Positions 15,756 to 24,224 of a stretch of DNA of 51,570 nt are shown in pieces. Origin of the DNA: Oscillospiraceae bacterium (GTDB taxonomy: Bacteria; Bacillota; Clostridia; Oscillospirales; Oscillospiraceae); contig JAFQCV010000062.1 of the NCBI GenBank assembly GCA_017416325.1, positions 1-51,570 on the forward strand, in the 5' to 3' direction. Numbering within the stretch: the stretch's first letter is position 1; each line of letters opens with the position of its first letter. A model generated the notes under the pieces. The model was not told the origin of the DNA. It saw only the letters and a list, made by a program, of their open reading frames with translations, and made no database searches. Position numbers and translations under genes: made by a program.

Positions 15756-15764
15756 AAAATGAAA

Positions 15765-15800
15765 AAACTCCCTCCGGCCTAAAAGCTCGTGAGGGAGATA
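15765..15800 (-). terminator. Terminator of rpsT
   Basis: On the minus strand CTCCCTC pairs with GAGGGAG around a 16-base loop and is followed by TTTTTTC, 13 bases past the rpsT stop codon. Confidence 0.8.
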
Positions 15801-15812
15801 TTTTCAGAGAGA

Positions 15813-16076
15813 TCAAGCCAGCTTGTTCAGCTTCAGGGTCATGCTGCTCTTCTTCCGGGCAGCATTGTTCTTGTGCAGAAGACCCTTGATGACAGCCTGG
15901 TCAACAGACTTAACCGCAACCTTGTAAGCGGCTTCCGCAGCGGTCTTGTCACCGGCGGTCAGCGCAGCATCGAACTTCTTCAGGTTGGTCTTCAGTTCGG
16001 ACTTGTTGGCCTTGTTCTTCTCATAAGCAATCTTGGAAGCAATGACATCCTTCTTAGAGGACTTAATGTTAGGCAT
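15813..16076 (-). CDS. rpsT: 30S ribosomal protein S20
   Basis: The 87-residue basic helical protein starts MPNIKSSKKDV and binds 16S rRNA early in small-subunit assembly. Lys/Arg/Ala-rich helices span its whole length, as in the family. The ATG at 16076 lies 8 bases after GGAGG; an earlier in-frame start at 16085 overlaps the ribosome binding site. It is a single-gene unit with its own promoter and terminator. Confidence 0.97.
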   Translation of the reverse strand: MPNIKSSKKDVIASKIAYEKNKANKSELKTNLKKFDAALTAGDKTAAEAAYKVAVKSVDQAVIKGLLHKNNAARKKSSMTLKLNKLA

Positions 16077-16117
16077 ACCTGGCACCTCCTGTTCTCGTTA
16101 TTTTCATACAGTTTCAC

Positions 16118-16146
16118 ATTATAGCGAGTTTGTCCAGTAAAATCAA
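16118..16146 (-). promoter_or_regulatory. Sigma-A promoter of rpsT
   Basis: On the minus strand TTGATT is followed after 17 bases by a perfect TATAAT. The leader is about 40 bases. Confidence 0.75.
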
Positions 16147-16689
16147 TCCCTTTTTTAAATTTTTTTCAAAATATAAAAAGCCGCTGTGAAAAAACTGCTT
16201 GTCAAGTCCTTTTCTTGGCGGCTTTTTTCCCCTATTGTGAAAACAACGGCACGGGAAAAAGTGCTGAATTTGTCGAAATGTGTAGAAATTTATTATGTTA
16301 ACTAAAATGTATGTGCCCACATATCCATGCAGCACCCCTTTCCTGTTGAAAACTCTGTTGAAAGTGTGGAAAACTCAAGAATAACCCCTGTTTTTTTCCC
16401 ATTTTTCGAATTTGTGCCATTTTGTAACTATTGGATAAAGGTATGCATAAAAACAAAATCCATGCAGGAAAAAATATGTTACGGTAACATAGCTTGGAAA
16501 GGAATTCCAGTCAATTTTCTTCGAAAAAGTTGTGTTTTTAGGGAAGCTTCACACTTTTTCGCTCTAATATCCAAAGTTTGGAAATGAAAATTTGTGAAAA
16601 ACATCCAAAACACTTTTTGGGTATCTTTCCCACCGAAATGGAAATACTGCTCCTAAGGCCCATCCCAAAAGATAATACAGGAGGAACAC
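16147..16689. other. AT-rich gene-free region upstream of sigG
   Basis: No credible gene is present. A hairpin at 16175-16229 (AAAAGCCGC paired with GCGGCTTTTTT) could end plus-strand transcription. GTTGAAAACTCTGTTGAAAG and GTGGAAAACTC near 16345-16375 repeat a short motif of unknown meaning. A possible sporulation promoter is noted separately. Confidence 0.5.
16445..16475 (+). promoter_or_regulatory. Candidate sigma-F type promoter for sigG
   Basis: GCATA, then 17 bases, then GGAAAAAAT resembles the forespore sigma-F consensus that drives sigG in Bacillus. The spacing is slightly long and the leader would be about 210 bases, so this is tentative. Confidence 0.3.
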
Positions 16690-17469
16690 ATGCAGGGAAA
16701 AGTAGAGATCTGCGGTGTCAACACCGCCCGTCTGAAGACCCTGACCCCCAAGCAAATGGACGCGCTGCTGCTGCGTGTCCAGGAAGGGGACGAGGAAGCC
16801 CGAACTGCCCTTATTGAAGGAAATCTGCGTCTGGTCCTGAGCGTGATCCAACGGTTTGACAAACGGGGAGAAAGTCCCGACGATCTGTTCCAGGTAGGGT
16901 GCATCGGGCTGATCAAGGCTATCTCCAATTTTGACCCTTCCAAAAATGTCCGGTTTTCCACCTACGGCGTGCCCATGATCGCCGGCGAAGTGCGCCGGTA
17001 TCTGCGGGACAACAGCGTGATCCGGGTCAGCCGCTCCATCCGGGATGTGGCTTACCGGGTGCTGCAATGCAAGGAGGCGCTGCTCTTGAAGCTGGGCCGG
17101 GAGCCCACCATGGAGGAGATCTCCGGCGAGCTTTCCTTAAGCATAGAGGAAATCAGTCAGGCGCTGGATGCGGTCTGCGCCCCGGTGAGCCTGTATGACC
17201 CGGTATATGCCGACGGTTCGGATCCTTTGACGGTGATGGATCAGGTACGGGATCACAAAAACACCGACGAAAACTGGATGGAGCATATCACCTTACAAAA
17301 TGCCTTCCGCAGCTTAGGGCCGCGGGAAAAGCAGATCCTCAGTTTGCGTTTTTACGACGGAAAGACCCAGATGGAGGTGGCGCAGCTGGTGGGGATCTCC
17401 CAGGCCCAGGTGTCCCGGCTGGAGAAGGGTGCCATCAACGCCATGCGAAAAAGCATCAGTGTATCATGA
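16690..17469 (+). CDS. sigG: Late forespore sigma factor SigG
   Basis: Sigma-G directs RNA polymerase in the engulfed forespore, switching on genes for spore DNA protection and germination. The 259-residue protein begins MQGKVEICGVNTARLKTL, the SigG-specific N-terminus. It contains region 2 (DLFQVGCIGLIKAISNFD, VRFSTYGVPMIAGEVRR), region 3 (EPTMEEISGEL) and region 4 with the helix-turn-helix MEVAQLVGISQAQVSRLE. AGGAGG precedes the ATG. spoIIGA and sigE, its usual neighbours, are not present; a YlmC-like gene follows. Confidence 0.96.
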   Translation: MQGKVEICGVNTARLKTLTPKQMDALLLRVQEGDEEARTALIEGNLRLVLSVIQRFDKRGESPDDLFQVGCIGLIKAISNFDPSKNVRFSTYGVPMIAGEVRRYLRDNSVIRVSRSIRDVAYRVLQCKEALLLKLGREPTMEEISGELSLSIEEISQALDAVCAPVSLYDPVYADGSDPLTVMDQVRDHKNTDENWMEHITLQNAFRSLGPREKQILSLRFYDGKTQMEVAQLVGISQAQVSRLEKGAINAMRKSISVS

Positions 17470-17502
17470 AATCACCATTTTTTGAGTATTGAAAAAACAT
17501 GC

Positions 17503-17565
17503 GTGCGTAGGGCTTCTCACAATTCTGGGAGATATCGGCGGGGTCATGACCCCGCCCTACGAACC
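17503..17565. repeat. REP-like palindrome between sigG and the ylmC-like gene
   Basis: GTAGGGC at the left is followed by a GGCGGGGTCATGACCCCGCC palindrome ending CTACG. AACAAACGGAAATTG just after it (17580-17594) matches the outer end of the composite repeats. Confidence 0.65.
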
Positions 17566-17656
17566 CTAACAACACTAGTCAACAAACGGAAATTGTTCGG
17601 TCTATTCCGGGCTGCCCCGGCATAGACTGAACAAAAACCGTATGGGAGGGCTGGGT

Positions 17657-17938
17657 ATGTCCCTGAGAATCACGGATCTGCAATGTAAAGAAGTTATCTG
17701 CGTCGCCGACGGCCGGCGGTTGGGGTTTATCAGCGATGTGCAGGTGGAGGTGCCCGAGGGGCAGATCTGCGCCATCGTCGTCCCCTGCCCCTGCAAGCTC
17801 ATCAGCTTTCCGGGCCGGAGGGACGAATTCGTCATCCCCTGGAAGTACATAAAAAAGATCGGTCCGGACATTGTGCTGGTGGATATTCGCCCGGATGAAT
17901 GTCGCTTTCCCAAGATCAAGCACCCCTGGCTTTTCTAA
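17657..17938 (+). CDS. YlmC/YmxH family sporulation-linked PRC-barrel protein
   Basis: The 93-residue protein is a single PRC-barrel-like domain. It shows MSLRITDLQCKEVICV, the GRRLGFISDVQVEV turn, and an FVIPWKYIKKIGPDIVLVDI ending in line with YlmC/YmxH proteins of spore formers. Its position behind sigG is common in clostridia. GGAGGG lies 6 bases before the ATG at 17657; an ATG at 17642 overlaps that site. The molecular function is unknown. Confidence 0.85.
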   Translation: MSLRITDLQCKEVICVADGRRLGFISDVQVEVPEGQICAIVVPCPCKLISFPGRRDEFVIPWKYIKKIGPDIVLVDIRPDECRFPKIKHPWLF

Positions 17939-17998
17939 TAGCGGCACCGCTAAATAGGAAAAACCAGGAATATTTCTGAATTTTTTTGGAAAAACTAC

Positions 17999-18027
17999 TT
18001 GCAAAATGCAATCACTTCCGCTATAAT
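17999..18027 (+). promoter_or_regulatory. Strong sigma-A promoter of rpsB-tsf
   Basis: TTGCAA and perfect TATAAT are spaced by 17 bases, about 130 bases upstream of rpsB. Confidence 0.8.
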
Positions 18028-18069
18028 GATTCGGCATGGGCTTTTCCCATGACATTATTACACCACACA

Positions 18070-18130
18070 CCCGGTGATCGCGCACCCAAGTGTCCGAAAG
18101 GACGGGCAGCGTGAAATGATCGGGGTGGAG
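18070..18130 (+). promoter_or_regulatory. Structured rpsB leader, possible S2 autoregulatory RNA
   Basis: The leader folds around a GTCC-GAAA-GGAC hairpin with flanking ACCC/GGG and CGC/GCG pairings and closing GATC repeats. Ribosomal protein S2 represses its own operon in other bacteria through the leader. That this structure does so is inference. Confidence 0.4.
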
Positions 18131-18155
18131 GAAAAACAAAAGGAGAATATCAAAA

Positions 18156-18905
18156 ATGGCTGTCGTATCTATGAAGCAACTGCTGGAGGCCGGCGTACAC
18201 TTCGGTCACCAGACCCGCCGCTGGAACCCCAAAATGGCTCCCTACATCTACACCGAGCGTAACGGTATCTACATCATCGACCTGCAGAAGACCGTTAAGA
18301 AGCTGGAGGAAGCCTACAATTTCGTCCGTGAGATCTCTGCCAATGGCGGCAACGTCCTGTTTGTCGGCACCAAGAAGCAGGCTCAGGATGCCATCAAGGA
18401 AGAAGCTGCCCGCTGCGGCGGTTACTATGTCAACTCCCGCTGGCTGGGCGGTATGCTGACCAACTTCAAGACCATGCGTTCCCGTATCGACCGTCTGGCT
18501 CAGCTGAGAAAGATGGAAGAGGACGGCACTTTCGCAATGCTGCCCAAGAAGGAAGTCATCAAGCACCAGGGCGAGATCGAGAAGCTGGAGAAGTACCTGG
18601 GCGGCGTGAAGGAAATGAAGAAGATCCCCGCCGCTATGTTCATCGTTGACCCCCGCAAGGAGCGCAACGCCATCGCTGAGGCCAAGAAGCTGAATATCCC
18701 CGTTGTGGCTATCGTTGACACCAACTGTGATCCCGATGAGATCGATTACGTGATCCCCGGCAACGATGACGCGATCCGCGCCATCCGCCTGATCGCAGCC
18801 GCTATGGCTTCCGCTGCCATCGAAGGCCGTCAGGGCGAGGATGCTGTGGCTGAGGCCGCTGAGGCTGTTGAGGCTGTGGCTGTGGAAGCTCCCGCTGCAG
18901 AATAA
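18156..18905 (+). CDS. rpsB: 30S ribosomal protein S2
   Basis: The 249-residue protein starts [19 protein letters not shown] and includes the S2 signatures [22 protein letters not shown] and [24 protein letters not shown] in shortened form, plus an Ala/Glu-rich C-terminal tail. S2 joins the small subunit last and bridges head and body. AGGAG precedes the ATG. It forms the standard operon with tsf, 19 bases downstream. Confidence 0.98.
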   Translation: MAVVSMKQLLEAGVHFGHQTRRWNPKMAPYIYTERNGIYIIDLQKTVKKLEEAYNFVREISANGGNVLFVGTKKQAQDAIKEEAARCGGYYVNSRWLGGMLTNFKTMRSRIDRLAQLRKMEEDGTFAMLPKKEVIKHQGEIEKLEKYLGGVKEMKKIPAAMFIVDPRKERNAIAEAKKLNIPVVAIVDTNCDPDEIDYVIPGNDDAIRAIRLIAAAMASAAIEGRQGEDAVAEAAEAVEAVAVEAPAAE

Positions 18906-18924
18906 TACACAGGAGGATATTACA

Positions 18925-19854
18925 ATGGCTTTTACCGCACTGGATGTTAAGAAGCTCCGTGAAATGACCAACGTTGGTATGATGGACTGCAAGGCTGCTC
19001 TGGCTGCCACCGACGGTGATATGGACAAGGCTGTGGACTGGCTCCGTGAAAAGGGCCTGGCCAAGGCTGCCAAGAAGGCTGACCGCATCGCCGCTGAGGG
19101 CGTTGCTTACGCTACCGTCGTAAACGGCATCGGCGTTGTCATCGAGGTCAACTCCGAGACCGACTTTGCCGCTAAGACCGATGCTTTCCTGGATCTGGTT
19201 AAGAACCTGGCTACCGTAGTCGCTACCGAGAACCCCGCTGATGTGGAGGCTCTGAAGGCTTGCAAGTACCCCAATTCCAACCTGACCGTCACCGAGATCA
19301 TGCAGGAGAAGGTCATGTCCATCGGCGAAAACATGCAGATCCGCCGTTTCGACCGTTTTGCTGAGAACACCTCCGTCGCTTACGTACACGCAGGCGGCAG
19401 CCACGGTGTTCTGGTCAACCTGGCTGTGGAAGGCGGCATCGACGCCACCGAGGTCGGTAAGAACGTGGCTATGCAGATCGCCGCTATGAAGGCTGAGTAC
19501 TGGGATAAGGCTCAGGTTCCTCAGGCTGATGTAGATAAGGAAATGGCTGTGCAGCTGTCCATCATGGACAACGATCCCAAGATGGCCAATAAGCCTGCTC
19601 AGGTCAAGGAGAAGATCGCTCAGGGCAAGCTGGCTGCTTTCTTCAAGGAGAAGTGCCTGCTGCAGCAGGAGTTCGTCCGTTCCGACCTCTACAAGGGCGA
19701 TGTGGAAGGCTACATTGCTGACGCTGCCAAGAAGCTGGGCGGCAAGATCACCTTCGTCAATGCTATCCACTACACCAAGGGTGAAGGCATCGAAAAGAAG
19801 GTCGACGACTTCGCTGCTGAGGTTGCCGCACAGGTTGCCGGCGCTCAGAAGTAA
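18925..19854 (+). CDS. tsf: Elongation factor Ts
   Basis: EF-Ts recycles EF-Tu by GDP release. The 309-residue protein has the N-terminal UBA-like domain (VKKLREMTNVGMMDCKAAL), the conserved SETDFAAKTD contact region, two core subdomains and a C-terminal LLQQEFVRSD. AGGAGG precedes the ATG; an upstream in-frame start at 18841 lies inside rpsB and is ignored. Codon use is strongly biased (GCT, GTT, AAG), as for a highly expressed gene. Confidence 0.98.
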   Translation: MAFTALDVKKLREMTNVGMMDCKAALAATDGDMDKAVDWLREKGLAKAAKKADRIAAEGVAYATVVNGIGVVIEVNSETDFAAKTDAFLDLVKNLATVVATENPADVEALKACKYPNSNLTVTEIMQEKVMSIGENMQIRRFDRFAENTSVAYVHAGGSHGVLVNLAVEGGIDATEVGKNVAMQIAAMKAEYWDKAQVPQADVDKEMAVQLSIMDNDPKMANKPAQVKEKIAQGKLAAFFKEKCLLQQEFVRSDLYKGDVEGYIADAAKKLGGKITFVNAIHYTKGEGIEKKVDDFAAEVAAQVAGAQK

Positions 19855-19868
19855 TTTTAAAACAACAA

Positions 19869-19905
19869 ATGCTCTCCGGCAGTTGCCGGAGAGCATTTCT
19901 CTTTA
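19869..19905. terminator. Bidirectional terminator between tsf and galK
   Basis: ATGCTCTCCGGCA pairs perfectly with TGCCGGAGAGCAT across two bases and is followed by TTTCTCTTT. Confidence 0.85.
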
Positions 19906-21120
19906 TTCTGTTGCGGTGATTTCTACACCGCCCTGGGGACGGATGGACAGGACATGGCAGGCGCCCTGGCCGAGGACCGCATCGATTTTCATTCGAAAGT
20001 CCTCTAAAATGTCCAAAGGCACAAATGCCTGCACAGTTCCGGCAAAGCCGCCGCCGTGGACCCGGTAAGCGCCCCGCCCCTGGAGATACCGTTCACAAAG
20101 GGCAAGGCTGACTGCCACCTCCTGATGCTCCGCAGCGCCGGAGGGGATCACATTCTGCAAATACATATAAGAGCAGTAGCCGCTTTCCTTGACCAGGCGC
20201 AGAAATTCCGGGAAATCACCCCGTTCCAAAGCCGCTACCTGCTTCGGCACCCGGGCATTTTCCTGATAAAAATGGATGCAGCGCATCACCGCCCGGTCAC
20301 CGCAAAGCCGGCGCAGCCGGGGAAGCTGGGCATAAAACTCCGCTTCCGGGATCTGGGTCAGCACTTCCCTGCCCATGGCTTCCGCCACCGCCCGGATCTC
20401 CCCGGGAATGGCGGCGTACTCGTCGGTCAGGTCCGCATGGCTGGCCCGGGTATCGATGATACACAGCGCATGGCCGCAGGCGAAAAAATCAAAGTCCACA
20501 GACCGGATCTCAGGCTTTGCCTTATCGAAGAAGTCAATGGTCACCAAGCCGCCTACCGCAGAGGCAGTCTGATCCATCCGTCCGCAGGGCTTGCCGAAAA
20601 AGACATTTTCCGCGTATTGGCCGATTTGGGCGATCTCCGGCTGGGTTGCCCTTCCGTCCCAGAACAGGTGGTTGATGACAGTTCCCACCAGTACCTCAAA
20701 GGCCGCCGAGGAGCTGAGGCCGGAGCCGGGCAGCACCGTAGACTCCACATAGGCATCCAAGCCGCCAATCTCGCAGCCCAGCTGGCGGAATCGGGCGGCA
20801 ACGCCCCGGATCAGCGCCGGGGTAGTATTGATCTCCTCCGGCTGCGGCGTCAGCCGGGTCAGATCCACGATACTCATAGGATAGCCTTGGGACTGGATAC
20901 GGATCACATTGCTGCCGTTGGGCCGAACCGCCGCCACCGTGTCCAGATCCACCGCCGCCGCCAGCACCCGGCCCCGCTGGTGATCCGTATGGTTTCCGCC
21001 GATCTCCGTACGGCCGGGGGCAGAAAAATAACGGGTGGGTATACCACCGAAAGCCGCGGCAAAGCCGGCATCCAGCCGTTGCCGCTGCCCAGGCGCAAAG
21101 TTCAGTTTTGGGGTATGCAT
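19903..21120 (-). CDS. galK: Galactokinase (GHMP kinase)
   Basis: It phosphorylates galactose at C1 in the Leloir pathway. The 405-residue protein has the galactokinase signature region GRTEIGGNHTDHQRG (residues 36-50), the GHMP ATP loop PGSGLSSSAA, the catalytic Asp in PCGRMDQTAS and the C-terminal VHGGGFAGTVQAF. The first motif varies from the usual GR-NLIGEHTDY form, as in a clostridial subgroup. GGGAGGG precedes the ATG at 21120. galT and galE are not in the window, so the gene stands alone. Confidence 0.92.
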   Translation of the reverse strand: MHTPKLNFAPGQRQRLDAGFAAAFGGIPTRYFSAPGRTEIGGNHTDHQRGRVLAAAVDLDTVAAVRPNGSNVIRIQSQGYPMSIVDLTRLTPQPEEINTTPALIRGVAARFRQLGCEIGGLDAYVESTVLPGSGLSSSAAFEVLVGTVINHLFWDGRATQPEIAQIGQYAENVFFGKPCGRMDQTASAVGGLVTIDFFDKAKPEIRSVDFDFFACGHALCIIDTRASHADLTDEYAAIPGEIRAVAEAMGREVLTQIPEAEFYAQLPRLRRLCGDRAVMRCIHFYQENARVPKQVAALERGDFPEFLRLVKESGYCSYMYLQNVIPSGAAEHQEVAVSLALCERYLQGRGAYRVHGGGFAGTVQAFVPLDILEDFRMKIDAVLGQGACHVLSIRPQGGVEITATE

Positions 21121-21209
21121 CCAGATCCCTCCCAAAGTGTTTTTCTACAATTATACAGGATATTTTCCAAAAGGAAAGTCCCCTGCCGCATTTTTCTTCC
21201 ATGCAGGGA

Positions 21210-21415
21210 AATTGCCATTTATCGTGCGGTTGGTTAATAATTGTAGGGGGCGGCGCCCTCGACGCCCCGGTGCTTTTGAGAAACAAAAGCACATCGCCGC
21301 AAGGCGATAATCGTTAATCTCCCTTTGAAAATCGAACAAAATATAGGGAATTTGTTTGCGGGGCGTCGAGGGCGCCGCCCCCTACAATCTCCCCGATAAA
21401 CGGGAATTGGAGAAT
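21210..21415. repeat. Composite palindromic repeat element, copy B
   Basis: Same organisation as copy A at 5.1-5.3 kb. The outer ends are AAATTGCCATTTATCG and CCCCGATAAACGGGAATTGG. The inner arms are TTGTAGGGGGCGGCGCCCTC and its inverse. The core has AAAAGCACATCGCCG-CAAGGCGATAAT, but the AAATTGCATGCAATTTG segment is altered. It fills the gap between galK and the DUF6809 gene. Confidence 0.75.
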
Positions 21416-21444
21416 GTAAATCCGGGAGAGTGCAAGTCCGTCAT

Positions 21445-21708
21445 TCACGCCAGAACCTCGATCATCAGCCGACTTCCCAGGGCAAAACCGTCAGCAAACG
21501 CCAGCTCCAACATTCGAAGCAAATACTCATCGGAACAATCCGTATACTTTTGAAAAATCTCTCTTTGTGCTTCTGTCAGTTTTTCGCCTAATGCCTCCCG
21601 GTTCCGTTCCAGCAAGGTGTTCAGTTTATTAGCCTCCGAATCGTGGGCCCCGCAGTGCTCACAGGGAGCTACATTCCCGTTCCATAAGTCTTGGATCGTT
21701 TGGGACAT
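21445..21708 (-). CDS. DUF6809-like small protein
   Basis: The 87-residue helical protein starts MSQTIQDLWNGNVAPCEHCG and ends GFALGSRLMIEVLA, resembling the uncharacterised DUF6809 family of clostridia. AAAGGAA precedes the ATG. It is divergent from an XRE regulator, with palindromic operator-like sites between them. Similar pairs occur on mobile elements; a role here cannot be named. Confidence 0.65.
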   Translation of the reverse strand: MSQTIQDLWNGNVAPCEHCGAHDSEANKLNTLLERNREALGEKLTEAQREIFQKYTDCSDEYLLRMLELAFADGFALGSRLMIEVLA

Positions 21709-21758
21709 ATTACCATTCCTTTCATTGTATATTTTCACAACGTATTTTATCACATTTT

Positions 21759-21790
21759 GAGATAATTGTCAATATCTCATTCCGAGATAT
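21759..21790. promoter_or_regulatory. Three-half-site operator between DUF6809 and XRE genes
   Basis: GAGATA at 21759, TATCTC at 21773 and GAGATA at 21784 form two overlapping inverted repeats (spacers of 8 and 5 bases). They cover the likely divergent promoter region and are the natural binding site of the adjacent XRE protein. Confidence 0.6.
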
Positions 21791-21816
21791 GTTATCCTAT
21801 TTGCAGGAGGTGTAAT

Positions 21817-22050
21817 ATGCATATTAGAGATTTACGGGAAGACAATGACTTAACCCAAAAACAGGTTGCAGACTATTTGAATATCCGACAGAACACCTAT
21901 TCTCAATATGAAACAGGATGCAGACAAATACCAATAGAGGTATTGACCGCATTGGCTACTCTTTACAAAACATCCACAGATTATTTACTGGGTCTTACAG
22001 ATTGCAAAACTCCTTATCCCCAAAAGAAGAAACCTGAAAGACACCCATAA
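21817..22050 (+). CDS. XRE/Cro-type transcriptional regulator
   Basis: The 77-residue protein is almost entirely a helix-turn-helix domain: LREDNDLTQKQVADYLNI, RQNTYSQYETGCRQIP, and LATLYKTSTDYLLGLTD, followed by a short basic tail. GGAGG lies 7 bases before the ATG. It probably represses itself and the divergent DUF6809 gene via the sites at 21759-21790. Its base composition is more AT-rich than that of neighbouring core genes, which suggests acquisition. Confidence 0.88.
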   Translation: MHIRDLREDNDLTQKQVADYLNIRQNTYSQYETGCRQIPIEVLTALATLYKTSTDYLLGLTDCKTPYPQKKKPERHP

Positions 22051-22059
22051 GAACCAATG

Positions 22060-22090
22060 GGGCTTGTTGCAACATTTTGCAACAAGCCCT
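22060..22090 (+). terminator. Hairpin after the XRE gene
   Basis: GGGCTTGTTGC pairs with GCAACAAGCCC. The T run is weak. Confidence 0.5.
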
Positions 22091-22124
22091 AAAACTATGC
22101 AAATATCTTTGTCTTACAGAAGTA

Positions 22125-22480
22125 GGAGCAATTCAAATCGCCCGACAAATTGCCATTTCTTGGGCAGTTGCGATAGAGTGCAAAGGCTTCTCCTTGAGGA
22201 GAAGCTGTCACACACCGGCACTTCGGAACCGGGGTGTGACTGATGTGGTGTAGCCGCGTAGCGGCGTAAAAAACGCAAAACATATCACAATGCTGCTTCG
22301 CAGACCACCACATCCGTCAAAAATCAGAGATTTTTGCCACCTATTAGTAGTGGTGCGATTGCCACCGGCAATCGTTTTATTTAGATTCGCTGCGGGTCGC
22401 ACCACTCCTCAAGGAGAAGGCTTTGCGGCTACGCCGCTAGGTCCTAACGCAACTCCCCGACAAGTGGGAATTGGCTGGTG
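22125..22480. repeat. Large nested composite repeat
   Basis: The borders are GACAAATTGCCATTTCTTGG and CCGACAAGTGGGAATTGG. Inside lie inverted AAAGGCTTCTCCTTGAGG/CCTCAAGGAGAAGGCTTT arms, a CACACCGG/CCGGGGTGTG hairpin, CATCCGTCAAAAATCAGAGA (also near 42.02 kb) and the GGTGCGATTGCCACCGGCA module shared with 2.4 and 51.3 kb. No coding frame is credible. It fills the gap before lexA. Confidence 0.65.
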
Positions 22481-22544
22481 CTTGCGGTTTTCCTCTGCAT
22501 ATATTGCAAAATGAAAATTTACTCTTTTCTTTTTCGTTCATATG

Positions 22545-22553
22545 TGCTATAAT
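22545..22553 (+). promoter_or_regulatory. Extended -10 promoter of lexA
   Basis: TGC directly before TATAAT forms an extended -10 box, 33 bases before the lexA start. The -35 box is poor. No clear LexA operator was identified. Confidence 0.5.
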
Positions 22554-22586
22554 GATGCCATAAGATATTCTGCAGGAGGGGTAACC

Positions 22587-23165
22587 ATGGCCAGAACCAG
22601 CGACAAAGCCGAGCAGATCCTGAATTATGTTAACCAATTTATCCAAGAGAACGGCTATTCTCCCTCTGTGCGGGAAATCGGCGCTGCTGTGGGCCTGCGC
22701 TCCACCGCCTCGGTCAGCTACCACATTCAGGCGCTGCAGGACAAGGGCCTTTTGCAGTCTCCCGGCGCCAAGGGCCGGAAGCGCTCCATTGTCACCGGTG
22801 TCCGTCCCGGTCAGATCCCCGTGGTGGGCGTTGTCACCGCCGGCGTCCCCATTCTTGCCGTAGAGAATCAGGAGGGAACCCTGTGCTGGGACGGGGATCC
22901 CAGCTGCTTTGCCCTGCGGGTAAGAGGCGACAGTATGATAAATGCCGGTATCCTCAGCGGCGACAAGGTAGTGGTTCGTCCCCAGCAGACTGCTGATGAC
23001 GGGCAGATCGTGGTAGCCATGATCGGTGACGAAGCGACTGTCAAGCGGCTGTGCCGCCGGAACGGGCAAGTTTGGCTGCTGCCGGAAAACGATAATTACG
23101 ACCCCATTGACGGCACAAACGCCCAGTTGATCGGTCTTGTGAAGGCCGTTGTGCGGGAATATTGA
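22587..23165 (+). CDS. lexA: LexA repressor
   Basis: LexA represses SOS genes and cleaves itself when RecA filaments form. The 192-residue protein has the winged-helix DNA-binding domain (residues 1-65: GYSPSVREIGAAVGLRSTASVSYHI). The peptidase S24 domain has cleavage site Ala85-Gly86 in VTAGVPILA, catalytic Ser116 in GDSMINAG and Lys153 in EATVKRL. GGAGG lies upstream of the ATG at 22587. All catalytic residues are in place. Confidence 0.96.
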   Translation: MARTSDKAEQILNYVNQFIQENGYSPSVREIGAAVGLRSTASVSYHIQALQDKGLLQSPGAKGRKRSIVTGVRPGQIPVVGVVTAGVPILAVENQEGTLCWDGDPSCFALRVRGDSMINAGILSGDKVVVRPQQTADDGQIVVAMIGDEATVKRLCRRNGQVWLLPENDNYDPIDGTNAQLIGLVKAVVREY

Positions 23166-23172
23166 CGCAAAG

Positions 23173-23200
23173 GCGTGGCGAAAGAGCCACGCTTTTCCTT
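23173..23200 (+). terminator. Terminator of lexA
   Basis: GCGTGGC pairs with GCCACGC and is followed by TTTTCCTTT. Confidence 0.75.
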
Positions 23201-23278
23201 TGCCCGAATCATTTTCCCGAAATTTCCGTGCTTTCCCGAAAAATTGCAGGGGAAAGTAAAAATAGTAGCGAAAAAGGT

Positions 23279-23307
23279 TTGCTTTTTTTGGTATCTTATG
23301 GTATACT
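23279..23307 (+). promoter_or_regulatory. Sigma-A promoter of the ywaF-ppdK operon
   Basis: TTGCTT and TATACT are separated by 17 bases, 65 bases before the start codon. Confidence 0.65.
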
Positions 23308-23371
23308 GTAACGGCTAAAACGGCTAATTGCTTAGGTAGAAAGAAATTAAGGCAAATAGAGGTTGTTTTTT

Positions 23372-24211
23372 ATGAATTTTTTCGTAAAATTCCTGCTGTT
23401 TTTGCAGACGGAAATGACCAGACCGGAGCCTTATGGCTGGTATCACCTACTGTGGATCGGTTTGACGGTCTTGACCATCGCGCTTCTTTTCCTTTTGCGA
23501 AAGCATTGGGGCGAAAAGCAGCTGAAATGGGTGCTGGGGATCTTTGGCATCATTGCCGCGCTGACCGAGCTTTTGAAACAGATCTCCTGGTCCTTCCAAT
23601 GGGATGCGGCGACCCAAACCGCGATCTGGGATTACCAGTGGTATGCTGCGCCCTTCCAGCTTTGCAGCACCCCCATTTATCTGACGCTGCTGTGTCTTTT
23701 CCTGAAAAAAGGAAAATTCCGCAACGCTTGTCTTTCCTATCTTGCCTTTGTTACCGTTCTTGGCGGACTGATGACCATTCTCATTCCCGACAGCTGTTTC
23801 TGCAGAGATACCCTGGTAAACATCCATACCATGTGGCTGCACTGCGGTAGCTTTGTTCTGGCGGTGTATCTGCTGATGAGCGGGGCAGTGAAGCCGGAAA
23901 GACGCAGCTGGATGCGCGGCGTTACCGTATTTTTCATAATGGCAGCCATTGCTCTTGCGCTAAATATTGGCGTTTACCACAGCGGTGTGCTGGGAGATGA
24001 GAGCTTCAATATGTTCTACATCAGCCCCTATTTCATCAGCGTTTTACCGGTTTTTGATGCCATTCAGCAAGCGGTTCCCTACCCGGTATTTTTGGGCCTT
24101 TATCTTGTGGCTCTCACACTGGGCAGCTTGGTGGTCTTCCTCATCGCCAAGGCCTTTGCTTACGGCGTGAAAAAATATAAACAACGGGTCTACGTGCCCG
24201 CTAACAAATGA
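23372..24211 (+). CDS. YwaF/TIGR02206-type membrane protein
   Basis: The 279-residue protein has about seven hydrophobic segments. It shows features of the YwaF (TMEM164-like) family: an early GWYHLLWIG, QWYAAPFQLCSTPIYLTLL, and the conserved histidine region NIHTMWLHCGSF. Function is unknown. A GAGG 9 bases before the ATG at 23372 sets the start. It ends 13 bases before ppdK and so is probably co-transcribed with it. A related protein is coded at 32846-33598. Confidence 0.75.
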   Translation: MNFFVKFLLFLQTEMTRPEPYGWYHLLWIGLTVLTIALLFLLRKHWGEKQLKWVLGIFGIIAALTELLKQISWSFQWDAATQTAIWDYQWYAAPFQLCSTPIYLTLLCLFLKKGKFRNACLSYLAFVTVLGGLMTILIPDSCFCRDTLVNIHTMWLHCGSFVLAVYLLMSGAVKPERRSWMRGVTVFFIMAAIALALNIGVYHSGVLGDESFNMFYISPYFISVLPVFDAIQQAVPYPVFLGLYLVALTLGSLVVFLIAKAFAYGVKKYKQRVYVPANK

Positions 24212-24224
24212 AGGGAGTTATTTT

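Noticed and set aside
16340-16375. DnaA-box-like GTGGAAAAC words
   Set aside because: There are too few and too degenerate copies, and dnaA or dnaN are not near.
22500-22586. LexA operator upstream of lexA
   Set aside because: CGTTCATATGTGC resembles only part of the Gram-positive consensus and lacks the GAAC half-site in correct orientation.
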